A stretch of DNA of 64,000 nt from Paenisporosarcina sp. HGH0030 (GCF_000411295.1 NZ_KE150421.1:2273589-2337588), one strand, 5' to 3'. Positions 34,209 through 43,526 are shown, counted from the stretch's first letter. The notes: generated from the sequence alone by a model not told the origin. Numbers and translations: made by a program.

Positions 34209-35033
34209 TTAACAGAACGTCGTTTGCATCGCCAGTTCCACTTGAACTAACATTGCTCGATACGCTTCCAAAATATCTTTTGCTTCAAATTTCACAATCG
34301 TTGTTCCAGGTTCTATTTCACAGCCAGGCATAATGGCTGCCCATTCGGCTTGACCATAGTTGGCAAATTCAATTCGCAACGTTGGGGTTTTTGGTGGGGT
34401 AAGTGGTTTAACCAAATGACGATTGTCCACTGCTTTTTGGATTTGTTCAGTCAGCAGTGCATGTGATTTTTCCGGATGCATCGTTTTGACCGCTTGGCGA
34501 GTGATTGACTCTTTTACTGCAACTGTTGTGATGTTTGGAATGAGTGCCGCTGCTTCACGACATGCTCCGTCATCTCCAGCAACCATGATGACCGGTACAC
34601 CAAAATGACCCGCCACATATGCATTGAACCCAAGCTCTCCAATTTCCACGTCATTGATGAACATGTTTCGCACTCCAAAAATCATCGAGTGACTCATTAC
34701 ACCTGGTTGTCCTGCACGTGAATGATAGCCTGCGAAAATCGCACCATCATAAGTTTCATCGAGTGCCTGTACCATTGAGTAAGGTTTCACTCCACCCGTG
34801 ATCAGCATGGCTTCAGGATTCAAATCTTCAACAAGTAAGTTGTTCATTTGTGAATGGCTATCGTTCACCAAAATATCGGTAGCCCCTTTTTTCAGTAAGC
34901 CTTCAATAATGGCATTTGCTTCGTTTGTCATGATACGACGGGCGCGTTCATAGTTGTGTTTCTTCGAATCTACGAAAGTGTGATCAGGTAAACCTGTAAT
35001 CCCTTCCATATCGATCGAGATAAAAAATTTCAT
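34209..35033 (-). CDS. dppA: D-aminopeptidase, DppA-like (family M55)
   Basis: A 274-residue zinc D-aminopeptidase, the same length as B. subtilis DppA. FISIDMEGITG places the metal ligands D8 and E10, NDSHSQMNN holds the His of the first site, and GYHSRAGQPGVMSHSM carries two more His including the likely nucleophile. DppA forms a decameric ring and cuts D-Ala-D-Ala and similar peptides. It is the first gene of the cluster. ATG 35033 is preceded by GAGGGGGAC; the longer frame to 35066 has weaker support. Confidence 0.92.
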   Translation of the reverse strand: MKFFISIDMEGITGLPDHTFVDSKKHNYERARRIMTNEANAIIEGLLKKGATDILVNDSHSQMNNLLVEDLNPEAMLITGGVKPYSMVQALDETYDGAIFAGYHSRAGQPGVMSHSMIFGVRNMFINDVEIGELGFNAYVAGHFGVPVIMVAGDDGACREAAALIPNITTVAVKESITRQAVKTMHPEKSHALLTEQIQKAVDNRHLVKPLTPPKTPTLRIEFANYGQAEWAAIMPGCEIEPGTTIVKFEAKDILEAYRAMLVQVELAMQTTFC

Positions 35034-35106
35034 ATTCTTGATGTCCCCCTCATGCCATTGACTCATATTTTTATTATTATGAATTTTTACTTATTGTTAT
35101 TATTAA

Positions 35107-35135
35107 AAGATATCAAATTTTTTAGAATATTTCAA
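35107..35135 (-). promoter_or_regulatory. Putative sigma-A promoter of the dpp-ykf operon
   Basis: On the minus strand: TTGAAA, 17 bases, TATCTT. It points to dppA about 75 bases away. The -10 box is weak, typical of a promoter kept low by a repressor. Confidence 0.5.
35117..35131. promoter_or_regulatory. CodY-like box in the dpp promoter
   Basis: ATTTTTTAGAATATT matches the 15-base CodY consensus AATTTTCWGAAAATT with three mismatches. It overlaps the promoter spacer and the -35 box. B. subtilis dpp is a known CodY target, which raises the odds, but a score of three mismatches in AT-rich DNA is not decisive. Confidence 0.5.
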
Positions 35136-35322
35136 TATAGTTTGAGGGTTTTTTTCGTTTCCCGAAATGATTTGACGGAGAGAAATTCCACTTCCAACAA
35201 AATACTTGAAGACCACAAAATATATCCGAAGGGACCCCAATTAAATTGCTAGTCCCCACGGATAAAATGGCATAGACACCGACACACATCTGCCCTCAAT
35301 TTTTTCTACAAAAAGATTTCAG

Positions 35323-35351
35323 TTGACATCTTCTTTCATGCGTACTACGAT
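35323..35351 (+). promoter_or_regulatory. Sigma-A promoter of the trp operon
   Basis: TTGACA, 17 bases, TACGAT. Transcription would begin near 35358 and run into the T-box leader. Confidence 0.8.
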
Positions 35352-35439
35352 AGGAACAACTTTTTTGTTCGGGATTTAGGCAGAAGGTGTCGGGAGCGAC
35401 ATCGCCGGTGAGAACACCAAGAGTTGAGATGAGTTGAGT

Positions 35440-35692
35440 TGAGAAAAATCGATGACAAAGAATAGTAGCACAAGTGCGTCTTCATAGAGAGTCAGCGGCT
35501 GGTGGAAGCTGATAGGCAACTTGGTGTGAATGGTCTTTGGAGAGTTTCCCAGAATGTCAGTACGGGAAAACGTGTGATCTACGTTACAGGTCCTAAAGCG
35601 AAAGCCGTTATTGGCTTTTAATTTGAGGTGGCACCACGGTCATTCCGTCCTCTGTACATGAACTCTTCTGTTCATGTACAGAGGATTTTTTT
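35440..35692 (+). promoter_or_regulatory. Tryptophan T-box riboswitch (tRNA-Trp sensing leader)
   Basis: A complete T-box leader. AGAGAG at 35486-35491 and the following GCGGCTGGTGGAAGC form the distal part of stem I. GAA-TGG-TC at 35528-35535 is the specifier loop with codon UGG at 35531-35533, which pairs with the tRNA-Trp anticodon. The conserved T-box GAGGTGGCACCACGG begins at 35625; its UGGC at 35629-35632 pairs with the GCCA 3' end of uncharged tRNA-Trp (discriminator G). The attenuator hairpin follows at 35649. Low charged tRNA-Trp therefore permits readthrough into trpE. The exact 5' end of the structure is approximate. Confidence 0.93.
35649..35692 (+). terminator. Attenuator terminator of the trp T-box leader
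   Basis: A perfect 15-bp stem (CCTCTGTACATGAAC / GTTCATGTACAGAGG) with a six-base loop, then a T-run. It competes with the antiterminator formed by the T-box sequence just upstream. Confidence 0.95.
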
Positions 35693-35733
35693 GTTTTCCG
35701 GGTGCAAATGAGCTGAGCAGAGGAGAGATTTAC

Positions 35734-37098
35734 ATGCAAACACATTCAGTAAAAACAGCACGAATTACCATCAACGGGGACACTTTATCGCCCATCGCCA
35801 TTTTCAAAAGGTTACAGGGAACGCGGAAATTCCTGCTGGAAAGTTCTTTGAAACATGAAGCGTCGGGTCGTTATTCCTTCATCGGCGCAAATCCAGTGAA
35901 AGAATTTCGTGGTTCAGCCAACGATTTGATAGAGCATTCACTTCTAACAGGTGAAATCACCGTGCACTGCGGAAAGCCTATCGAATTATTGAAAACGTTA
36001 CTTCCCATTGTTGAAGATGACCTGGAATTCCCTTTCAATGGTGGTGCAATTGGCTACATTGGCTATGACGTCATCGCACACTATGAAGACATTGGGCCAG
36101 CCCTCCCTGACGAACGTGATATGCCCGATATCCATTTGCTCGTTTATGAAACCGTCGTTGTATATGACCATCAAAAACAAGATGTCACCATTTTGCATAA
36201 CGGCACAGCCCCTTCTCTTATCAATGATGTTGTACGCCAACTGGCAGGAAAGGAATGTGAAGAAGAATGTGTACAATCTACCCTTCCCTTCACATCCAAT
36301 GTGAGCAAACAAGCGTTTATCGATAACGTAGTGCGCGCAAAAGAATGTATCCGGGCGGGAGAAATTTTTCAAATTGTGTTATCTCAACGATTGCAGGCAA
36401 CGTATACAGGTGACCCTTTCATGCTTTACCGGAAATTACGGAAAGACAATCCTTCCCCCTATATGTTTTACGTAGATTTTGATGAACATGTAGTGCTCGG
36501 TGCATCTCCAGAAAGTTTAATGAGCATTCAAGGTAATCGGGTGACGACAAATCCGATTGCTGGAACTAGACGACGAGGTCACACACCTGAAGAAGATGCA
36601 CAACTTGAAAAAGAATTGCTCGCCGATCCGAAAGAACTTGCCGAACACCGGATGCTGGTGGACTTGGGAAGAAATGATTTGGGTCGTATTACCGAAGTGG
36701 GCAGCGTCCATCTAACGAAATACATGAGCATTGAAAAATACCAGCACGTCATGCACATCGTTTCCGAAGTTGCTGGCACGTTGCGTAATGATCAGCATCC
36801 TCTTGATGCACTAGTCGCTTGTTTACCTGCAGGAACGGTATCGGGTGCACCGAAAATTCGTGCCATGCAAATCATTCAAGAGTTGGAAAATGTAAAACGA
36901 GGCGTTTATGCCGGAGCAGTTGGTTACATCGGTTTTAATGGCAATATCGATATCGCGTTAGCCATTCGAACATTGGTCATCAAAAATCAAACCGCTTATG
37001 TCCAGGCAGGTGCAGGCATTGTCTATGATTCCAATCCACTAGCAGAATTCGAAGAGACGTTGCACAAAGCGAAGTCGTTATTGGAGGTGCTGTCATGA
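35734..37098 (+). CDS. trpE: Anthranilate synthase component I
   Basis: A 454-residue anthranilate synthase large subunit. It converts chorismate and NH3 (from TrpG) to anthranilate in tryptophan synthesis. The feedback motif LLESS is present at about residues 33-37, followed by the chorismate-binding domain: PSPYMFYVDFDEHVVLGASPE, TNPIAGTRRRG, DLGRNDLGRI and the closing LPAGTVSGAPK-type block. Chosen ATG 35734 has AGAGGAGAG; the upstream frame runs into the attenuator. It overlaps trpG by four bases. First gene of trpEGDCFBA. Confidence 0.96.
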   Translation: MQTHSVKTARITINGDTLSPIAIFKRLQGTRKFLLESSLKHEASGRYSFIGANPVKEFRGSANDLIEHSLLTGEITVHCGKPIELLKTLLPIVEDDLEFPFNGGAIGYIGYDVIAHYEDIGPALPDERDMPDIHLLVYETVVVYDHQKQDVTILHNGTAPSLINDVVRQLAGKECEEECVQSTLPFTSNVSKQAFIDNVVRAKECIRAGEIFQIVLSQRLQATYTGDPFMLYRKLRKDNPSPYMFYVDFDEHVVLGASPESLMSIQGNRVTTNPIAGTRRRGHTPEEDAQLEKELLADPKELAEHRMLVDLGRNDLGRITEVGSVHLTKYMSIEKYQHVMHIVSEVAGTLRNDQHPLDALVACLPAGTVSGAPKIRAMQIIQELENVKRGVYAGAVGYIGFNGNIDIALAIRTLVIKNQTAYVQAGAGIVYDSNPLAEFEETLHKAKSLLEVLS

Positions 37099-37676
37099 TT
37101 TTGCTGCTAGACCACTACGATTCGTTTACGTACAACTTGTATCAAAGCTTATCGATGCTCGGTGAAGAAGTAAAAGTTGTCAGATATGATGAAATTTCGA
37201 TAGATGAAATCCGTCAGTTGAACCCAAAAGCAATCGTGCTATCGCCCGGTCCTGGGTCACCAAATGACAAGTTGCACTCTTTATCAATCATCAATGAATT
37301 CCATCAAACCATCCCAATGCTCGGGGTGTGCTTGGGTCACCAACTTCTTGGAGTGGCATTTGGTGGCAAAATCAAACGGGCAACACTGGTCATGCATGGA
37401 AAAGTATCTGCCATTCGGCATTCACATGCAGGAATGTTTGCCTACCTGCCGCAACCCTTACCCGTCATGCGCTACCATTCGCTCGTATTGGAGGATCTGC
37501 CTTCATGTTTTAAGACAACAGCCATTTCGATGGACGATCAAAGTATTATGGCAATTCAACATTTGGATTACCCGCTTTATGGCTTGCAGTTCCATCCAGA
37601 ATCAATTGGAACGCGTGATGGGGATAAAATCCTTCAAGCTTTTTTAACAGATATAGCTCAGCCAGTAGAGATTTAG
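37095..37676 (+). CDS. trpG: Anthranilate synthase component II (glutamine amidotransferase)
   Basis: A 193-residue class-I amidotransferase. LLDHYDSFTYNLYQ start, SPGPGSP oxyanion loop, GVCLGHQLLG with nucleophile Cys near residue 79, and FHPESIGT with the His-Glu near 169. It delivers ammonia to TrpE. In B. subtilis the amidotransferase sits in the folate operon and serves both pathways; here it is inside trp and overlaps trpE, so it is primarily dedicated to tryptophan. Whether it also serves PabB elsewhere cannot be seen. Confidence 0.93.
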   Translation: MILLLDHYDSFTYNLYQSLSMLGEEVKVVRYDEISIDEIRQLNPKAIVLSPGPGSPNDKLHSLSIINEFHQTIPMLGVCLGHQLLGVAFGGKIKRATLVMHGKVSAIRHSHAGMFAYLPQPLPVMRYHSLVLEDLPSCFKTTAISMDDQSIMAIQHLDYPLYGLQFHPESIGTRDGDKILQAFLTDIAQPVEI

Positions 37677-37693
37677 TCAGAGGAGAGATTGAG

Positions 37694-38725
37694 ATGAGAA
37701 GATTTACAGAGAGTGTACGTAGTGGAACGTCACTGACGTACAGTGAGATGAGAGAAGCAACGAACGCCATGTTTTCAGAAGATATTGCAGGCGTGGATAT
37801 CGCGAATTTTTTAAGTGCCCTATCAAAAAAAGGCGAAACTACCGAAGAAATAACTGCACTTGTTGAAGTGTTACGTGAAAATGCTACACAGATTCCTGTT
37901 ACCTCCCCCCATGTATTCGATAATTGCGGAACTGGAGGCGATGGTTCCCAAAGTTTTAATATCAGCACCACTTCTGCCTTTGTCTTGGCGGGAGCAGGAC
38001 TGAAAATCGCCAAGCACGGGAACCGCAGCATTTCGAGCAGAACGGGCAGCGCGGATGTACTCGAAGAGCTCGGCATTGCTTTGGATTTCCAACCACGCGA
38101 AGTGGAAGACTTATTAAATCAAACGAATATCGCTTTCCTATTCGCCCCATATGTCCATCCGAAAATGAAACGGATTCAATCCATTCGTAAGTCTCTGGGA
38201 AAACCGACAATTTTCAATATGATTGGCCCATTAACCAATCCCGTGACATTAACATCCCAAATGGTCGGCGTATATCGCCAGGATAAATTGATGGATATCG
38301 CAGCAGTCCTATATCGTCTGGGCCGAAAAAGAGCAATCGTCTTGAGTGGTGCCGATGGAATGGATGAAGCTTCTTTATCCGGAGACAACCACCTCGTACT
38401 TATGAAAAACGGCGACTACATCCCTTTTACATTGAATGCCGAAGAAATGGGCTTGTCATTTGCTCCACTTGAAGCAATTCGCGGTGGGGACGCCAAGGAT
38501 AACGCAGCCATTTTAAAAAGCGTGCTACGGGGTGAATCTTCGCCTTATCTGGATACCGTATTGTTGAATGCGGGAATCGGTTTGTTTGCGGCAGACATCG
38601 TTTCAACCATTCAAGAAGGCGTTCACCAAGCACGAAAAAGCATTGAAACAGGTAGTGCACTCAGTGTGTTGGAATCAGTCGTCACTTACAGTCAAAATCG
38701 AAGTCATTTGGAGGTGAACGCATGA
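37694..38725 (+). CDS. trpD: Anthranilate phosphoribosyltransferase
   Basis: A 343-residue TrpD, transferring phosphoribose from PRPP to anthranilate. NCGTGGDGSQSFNISTTSAF near residue 76 is the PRPP glycine loop; KHGNRSISSRTGSADVLE and the HPKMKRIQSIR motif are in place. GAGGAGAG precedes the ATG and its last codons overlap the start of trpC. Confidence 0.95.
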   Translation: MRRFTESVRSGTSLTYSEMREATNAMFSEDIAGVDIANFLSALSKKGETTEEITALVEVLRENATQIPVTSPHVFDNCGTGGDGSQSFNISTTSAFVLAGAGLKIAKHGNRSISSRTGSADVLEELGIALDFQPREVEDLLNQTNIAFLFAPYVHPKMKRIQSIRKSLGKPTIFNMIGPLTNPVTLTSQMVGVYRQDKLMDIAAVLYRLGRKRAIVLSGADGMDEASLSGDNHLVLMKNGDYIPFTLNAEEMGLSFAPLEAIRGGDAKDNAAILKSVLRGESSPYLDTVLLNAGIGLFAADIVSTIQEGVHQARKSIETGSALSVLESVVTYSQNRSHLEVNA

Positions 38726-39510
38726 CGATTTTAGAGCAGATTTTAGAAGTAAAAAAACTGGAAGTGATAGAGTTATTGGAACAAGAAGGACCATTTGAAT
38801 TTTCTAAAACACTTACTGATAAGCCTTCTTTATTTGAGACTTTATATAACACGCAGCACTTACAAGTCATCTCTGAAATTAAACGCGCCTCCCCCTCGAA
38901 AGGTTTGATTGATGGTAATGTCGATCCCGTACAGCAGGCACTCGCTTATGAAAAAGCTGGTGCAGCTGCAATTTCTGTATTGACTGATCAACAATTTTTC
39001 AAAGGCTCGATGGATGATTTACATGCAGTATCATCAGCCGTCAATCTTCCCGTCCTCTGCAAGGACTTTATCATTCACCCTTTGCAGATTGAAGAGGCAA
39101 AACGTGCTGGCGCATCTATCATTCTGTTGATTGTCGCTGCGCTTGATCAACAGAGTCTTAGTGAATTATTTGACTATGCTAGTAAGTTGGATGTTGAAGT
39201 TTTGGTTGAAGTTCATGATGTCGAAGAATTGCAGAGAGCGTTGGCGATTAATGCAAAAATAATCGGCGTAAATAATCGTAATCTCAAAACGTTCGAAGTA
39301 GATTTAGCAAACACATCGCAAATTGCCGCTCACTTCCCTTTTCATGAACAACGCGTTTTGATTAGTGAAAGTGGGATTGGCAACATCTCAGATGCTGTTT
39401 TAGTTGCGGATGCTGGAGCGCACGGCGTGCTGGTTGGAGAAACGTTAATGGGTAGTGAAAATATTGACGAAATATTGCGTTCGTTTCACGTGAAACGTGG
39501 TGAATTGTGA
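38722..39510 (+). CDS. trpC: Indole-3-glycerol phosphate synthase
   Basis: A 262-residue TIM-barrel enzyme. SEIKRASPSKGLID holds the catalytic Lys near residue 55, CKDFIIHPLQIEEAKRAGA the Asp/Lys, and GVNNRNLKTFEVD and SESGIGNISD the phosphate-binding end. It ring-closes the carboxyphenylaminodeoxyribulose phosphate intermediate. It overlaps trpD by four bases and the start of trpF by one base. Confidence 0.95.
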   Translation: MTILEQILEVKKLEVIELLEQEGPFEFSKTLTDKPSLFETLYNTQHLQVISEIKRASPSKGLIDGNVDPVQQALAYEKAGAAAISVLTDQQFFKGSMDDLHAVSSAVNLPVLCKDFIIHPLQIEEAKRAGASIILLIVAALDQQSLSELFDYASKLDVEVLVEVHDVEELQRALAINAKIIGVNNRNLKTFEVDLANTSQIAAHFPFHEQRVLISESGIGNISDAVLVADAGAHGVLVGETLMGSENIDEILRSFHVKRGEL

Positions 39511-40124
39511 TGACAAGAGTCAAAATTTGCGGATTGATGGAACTGGAAGATGTAAAAACAGCAGTTGATTCTGGAGCAGACGCAATTGGTTTTGTATTCG
39601 CTCCTAGTCGACGCCAGCTAACGGTTGAAACCGCCAAGAAACTTGCTAGTGCAGTTCCAAATGATGTGTTGAGAATTGGTGTATTCGTCAATGAAACACC
39701 GGATGAAGTGAATCGCATCGCAGGAGAAGTATCATTGGATATGGTTCAACTACATGGAGATGAAGCACCCGAATATGTTCGACAAATATTCCTTCCTACC
39801 ATTAAAGCCTTATCGATAAAAAGTTTTGAAGATGTGCGAAAGGCTTCGCAATTTGAAGTCGATTATTTCTTGTTTGATGCACCAGGTGTGGAGTTTCGCG
39901 GAGGATCGGGGCAGTCATTTGACTGGAAACTCCTTGAAAAAGCTAATATTCCACTTAAGAAAGTCATATTAGCTGGCGGTCTGAATGAAAGCAACGTAAG
40001 AGAAGCAATTAAAACCGTCAATCCTTTTATGGTGGATGTATCCAGTGGAGTCGAGACGGAGCAACGAAAAGATGCAGTAAAAATCCGCACGTTTATCCGT
40101 GCAGTTCGAGGTGAGGAGAGATGA
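39510..40124 (+). CDS. trpF: Phosphoribosylanthranilate isomerase
   Basis: A 204-residue TIM barrel. [10 protein letters not shown] with the catalytic Cys at residue 7, [25 protein letters not shown], and the late VDVSSGVE phosphate loop. ATG 39510 overlaps the trpC stop (TGATG); a GTG codon just before it is an alternative start. Its last four bases overlap trpB. Confidence 0.95.
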   Translation: MTRVKICGLMELEDVKTAVDSGADAIGFVFAPSRRQLTVETAKKLASAVPNDVLRIGVFVNETPDEVNRIAGEVSLDMVQLHGDEAPEYVRQIFLPTIKALSIKSFEDVRKASQFEVDYFLFDAPGVEFRGGSGQSFDWKLLEKANIPLKKVILAGGLNESNVREAIKTVNPFMVDVSSGVETEQRKDAVKIRTFIRAVRGEER

Positions 40125-41335
40125 GCATGCAAACTACCTACAACCAACCAAACACTACCGGTCATTATGGCAGATTCGGCGGTCGATTCGTCCCCGAGAC
40201 ATTAATGCAAGCCGTGATTGAACTTGAGGAAGCTTACGACTTAGCTATCAAGGACGAAGCATTTCTTGAGGAATTCCGCTACTACTTGAAAGATTATGTG
40301 GGACGGGAAAATCCCCTTTACTTTGCTGAGCGTTTGACGAAAAAAATGGGCGGCGCCAAGATCTACTTGAAACGTGAAGATCTCAATCATACAGGCGCTC
40401 ACAAAATCAACAACACAATCGGACAGGCACTTCTTGCGGTCCGTATGGGTAAACGAAAAGTCGTTGCTGAAACAGGCGCTGGCCAGCATGGTGTGGCAAC
40501 TGCAACGGTTTGTGCACTGCTGGATTTAGAGTGTGTGATTTTCATGGGAGAAGAAGACGTCCGTCGTCAGCAACTGAATGTATTCCGCATGGAGCTGCTT
40601 GGTGCGAAAGTTATTTCCGTAACCCAAGGCAGTCGAACGTTGAAGGATGCGGTTAATGAAGCGCTGCGTTATTGGGTGACAAATGTCGAGGATACTCATT
40701 ACATTATGGGTTCGGTTTTAGGACCACACCCCTTCCCTAAAATTGTGCGTGATTTCCAGCGTGTCATTGGGGATGAAACGCGTAAGCAAATCGTTGAAAA
40801 AGAAGGCCGTCTGCCAGATGCGATTGTTGCTTGTATTGGTGGAGGCAGTAATGCCATGGGAATGTTTTATCCCTTCATAGAAGACAAAGACGTGAAATTA
40901 TTCGGCGTCGAAGCTGCTGGTGCAGGACTGGATACCGATAAGCACGCCGCCACATTGACGAAAGGTTCTGTAGGAGTTTTGCACGGAGCACTAATGTATT
41001 TACTGCAGGATGATGCAGGTCAGATTCAAGAAGCACACTCTATTTCAGCAGGACTCGATTATCCAGGAATAGGACCCGAGCATAGCTACTTACATGAAAA
41101 TGGCCGTGTTGAATACACATCAGTAACAGACGAACAGGCTTTGGCGGGTGTTCAACTGTTAGCTCGTACGGAGGGCATTCTCCCCGCTCTCGAATCAGCT
41201 CATGCGATTCATTTTGCCGCTGAACTGGCTGCTGATTTGGATAAAGATGAAATTGTCGTGATTTGTTTATCTGGTCGTGGAGATAAAGATGTTGTCACAG
41301 TGCGTGATGCGCTTGGAGGTGGAACGAATGACTAA
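40121..41335 (+). CDS. trpB: Tryptophan synthase beta chain
   Basis: A 404-residue PLP enzyme condensing indole and serine. HTGAHKINN at residues about 88-96 has the PLP lysine; GGGSNAMG near 232 binds the phosphate; [10 protein letters not shown] and CLSGRGDKD are family end motifs. Starting ATG 40121 follows GAGGTGAGGAGAG; a second ATG is six bases further. Overlaps trpF at its start and trpA at its end. Confidence 0.96.
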   Translation: MSMQTTYNQPNTTGHYGRFGGRFVPETLMQAVIELEEAYDLAIKDEAFLEEFRYYLKDYVGRENPLYFAERLTKKMGGAKIYLKREDLNHTGAHKINNTIGQALLAVRMGKRKVVAETGAGQHGVATATVCALLDLECVIFMGEEDVRRQQLNVFRMELLGAKVISVTQGSRTLKDAVNEALRYWVTNVEDTHYIMGSVLGPHPFPKIVRDFQRVIGDETRKQIVEKEGRLPDAIVACIGGGSNAMGMFYPFIEDKDVKLFGVEAAGAGLDTDKHAATLTKGSVGVLHGALMYLLQDDAGQIQEAHSISAGLDYPGIGPEHSYLHENGRVEYTSVTDEQALAGVQLLARTEGILPALESAHAIHFAAELAADLDKDEIVVICLSGRGDKDVVTVRDALGGGTND

Positions 41336-42116
41336 ACTGAAGTTGCAAACTGCCATAGAACAACAAGTCGAAACAGGTGGAAAAGCATTTATTCCTTATG
41401 TCATGGCCGGTGACGGAGGGTTATCAAAACTCCGTGAACAATTACTGTTTCTTCAAGATGCTGGTGCTACTGCGGTAGAACTAGGAATTCCTTTTTCAGA
41501 TCCCGTTGCAGATGGACCGACCATTCAAGAGGCTGGGAAACGTGCGTTGGCTGAAGGTGTGACCTTGCGTGGTGTATTGGAAGAAATCGAACGAGTTCAT
41601 AGTGAAGTTACGATTCCGATTGTCTTGATGACCTATTTGAATCCGGTGTTCCGTTATGGCATAGAGGCATTCGCTAAGGATTGTGCAAATGTCGGCGTGA
41701 GTGGATTGATTGTTCCAGATTTGCCACTTGAAGAAAGTGGGATGGTGAAGGATGAGTTCTCAAAACACGATTTGGCTCTCATTCAATTGGTCAGTTTAAC
41801 AAGCCCTCCCGAGCGTATTGAGCGAATTGCAAAAGCTTCAGAAGGATTTCTGTACGCCGTTACGGTGACGGGCATTACGGGTGCGCGCGCAGAGTTTGCT
41901 ATGAACGTCGGAGACCATTTGGCGAAGCTTAAAGAAGTGAGCCCAGTTCCAGTCATGGCAGGCTTCGGGATTTCCACGCCTGAGCAGGTTCGGGAAATGG
42001 GTAAACTGGCAGACGGCGTCATTGTGGGAAGCCGTATAGTTGATGCATTGCATGAAGGAAATCTTGATAGTATCAGAGAGTTGATTGCTGCATCGAAATC
42101 AGTGGAAATCGTATAA
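41328..42116 (+). CDS. trpA: Tryptophan synthase alpha chain
   Basis: A 262-residue TIM barrel releasing indole from indoleglycerol phosphate. [17 protein letters not shown] includes the catalytic Glu and Asp; [29 protein letters not shown] and [10 protein letters not shown] follow in order. ATG 41328 follows GGAGGTGGAACGA and overlaps the trpB stop region. A terminator lies 10 bases past the stop: last gene of the operon. Confidence 0.96.
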   Translation: MTKLKLQTAIEQQVETGGKAFIPYVMAGDGGLSKLREQLLFLQDAGATAVELGIPFSDPVADGPTIQEAGKRALAEGVTLRGVLEEIERVHSEVTIPIVLMTYLNPVFRYGIEAFAKDCANVGVSGLIVPDLPLEESGMVKDEFSKHDLALIQLVSLTSPPERIERIAKASEGFLYAVTVTGITGARAEFAMNVGDHLAKLKEVSPVPVMAGFGISTPEQVREMGKLADGVIVGSRIVDALHEGNLDSIRELIAASKSVEIV

Positions 42117-42125
42117 AACTAGTTT

Positions 42126-42158
42126 GGACCTCATGCGCATTCGTATGTGGTCTTTTTT
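42126..42158 (+). terminator. Terminator of the trp operon
   Basis: Imperfect stem GGACCTCATG / TATGTGGTC-like arms, followed by TTTTTT, directly after trpA. Confidence 0.85.
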
Positions 42159-42180
42159 CAGGAGAGAGTTGGGGGAAACG

Positions 42181-42222
42181 GAATAAATACTAGTTGAGGC
42201 CGAATAAAACTCGTGCGTTACA
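42181..42222. repeat. Possible 21-bp tandem sequence, two units
   Basis: GAATAAA recurs exactly 21 bases apart (42181 and 42202) just after the trp terminator. Weak alone, but the same 21-base spacing and post-terminator setting are seen at three other loci. Confidence 0.4.
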
Positions 42223-42304
42223 GTTTAAATTTTTTCATCTTCCTTAGGAAAGTGAAACACTTATGTTTCCTTACTCGTCAAAGTTATATAAAGGAGGAAG
42301 AAAT

Positions 42305-42790
42305 TTGAAAATGAAACCTTTGTTAATTGCCATTTTATTATTTACTTCGCTTTGGATTACTGGATGTTCGAACGATACGGTTACCGCAGGAAAAGAAGTT
42401 AAGGTCAATGAAAATGAATTTCCTCCATCTATTTCTGGAGTCGTTAGAGTTAATAATGCACAACATGAAATGGTAGTTGGAGGTTATAAATGGGAAAGAA
42501 AACAAGGTTCTGAAACTCAGGTTGTCCAAACTGACTCCGCTTCCCCATACCAAATCGCTGAAGATTTCAAAGCCATTGCTTTAGAACAGAATCAAAAAGT
42601 GACGATTGATGTTGAAGAAAATCCCGAACTATATGTTTACTTATGGAATAAGGATGGAAGAGAAAAAGAAATTACATTGAAAGATAATCAAATAACGGTT
42701 CCTGCAAGTAAAGGTCAATATATATATGAAGTGTTAGCAAAATGGAAAAACGGTGAAGTTTCCTACACCTTTGTGGCTGAAGTGAAATAA
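42305..42790 (+). CDS. Lipoprotein of unknown function
   Basis: A 161-residue predicted lipoprotein: MKMKPLLIAILLF hydrophobic start, lipobox ITGC at about residue 20. The start is TTG 42305, seven bases after AAAGGAGG; the ATG six bases later is an alternative. The mature part is mostly beta strand with a periodic pattern (ETQVVQTDSASPYQIAED, KVTIDVEENPELYVYLWN, GQYIYEVLAKWKNGEVSYTF), which suggests an Ig-like or immunoglobulin-type sandwich. Family not recognised. Confidence 0.7.
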   Translation: MKMKPLLIAILLFTSLWITGCSNDTVTAGKEVKVNENEFPPSISGVVRVNNAQHEMVVGGYKWERKQGSETQVVQTDSASPYQIAEDFKAIALEQNQKVTIDVEENPELYVYLWNKDGREKEITLKDNQITVPASKGQYIYEVLAKWKNGEVSYTFVAEVK

Positions 42791-43005
42791 AAATTCACTT
42801 TTACGTAATTGGAAATTACAGTTTTGACGATCAGTACAGCAAAGTTATAACGTTGTTTTAACATAGAATAATCTTTCTCATGATGTGATTTTATTGCCCG
42901 ATTCCTGTTTATTGGATTTGGTTAATTCGATTGGTTGCACGGGCTTCTGGAAATAAAAATATCAACTATTATTAAACGAATAAATGTTATCACTGGCACC
43001 TTTGT

Positions 43006-43203
43006 CTATTTCCCAGCTATCCTTTGTGCATCTTGTTCAGCATTTATTTTCATGAGCTCGTTTGCAAATATTGAAATACCTGTTGCAATTAATCCTACCG
43101 CCAACCATCGAATACCAATTGGTTCCATAAAAGTATTAAAATAAGTCAACGTCAATATAAGGCACCCGAACAATAAAAACAGTGTTGCGATTAAACTATT
43201 CAT
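43006..43203 (-). CDS. Small two-helix membrane protein
   Basis: A 65-residue protein with two membrane helices (about 5-24 and 32-50) and a charged tail (KINAEQDAQR). A GAGGTGAAAG ribosome site precedes the ATG. Not recognised. Confidence 0.6.
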   Translation of the reverse strand: MNSLIATLFLLFGCLILTLTYFNTFMEPIGIRWLAVGLIATGISIFANELMKINAEQDAQRIAGK

Positions 43204-43364
43204 CTTTCTTTCACCTCGCTCTAATTAGTAATACTCACACCGATAAAACTACATTCAATCATTCAAGTTTAATTTAACTAATTCTCTTTTATTCCCGTTA
43301 CTCCTTCTCCTTTAATAAAACAGGAATGGTGATGTGTCTTTCTGAAGAAGAATCGTGTCCATTC

Positions 43365-43490
43365 CACAGCGAATGGTCAGAAACTGAGATTGAGTGGACG
43401 AAAAACCAACTTGAATGGACAAAAACCTTGATTGATTGGTCATAAAACCAACTTGAATGGATGAAAACCCACAGCGAATGGTCAGAAAAA
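43365..43490. repeat. 21-bp tandem sequence, six units
   Basis: Six units of exactly 21 bases, with two recurring second-half patterns (GAATGGTCAGAAA and GAATGGACAAAAA-like). Units 1 and 6 are near identical, as are 3 and 5. On the minus strand the frame is open and reads as heptapeptides such as SDHSLWV / FIHSSWF, but there is no ribosome site. It lies just past the terminator of the aldehyde dehydrogenase gene. Confidence 0.85.
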
Positions 43491-43526
43491 AAGCAACCCA
43501 ATTGAGCTTTACAATTGGGTTGCTTC
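43486..43526 (-). terminator. Terminator of the aldehyde dehydrogenase gene
   Basis: Stem AGCAACCCAATTG / CAATTGGGTTGCT with T-run on the minus strand; the stop codon is a few bases away. Confidence 0.9.

Noticed and set aside
35352-35440. TRAP-binding (G/U)AG repeats in the trp leader
   Set aside because: Scattered GAG triplets exist but not in the regular 11-unit spacing; T-box features explain the leader.
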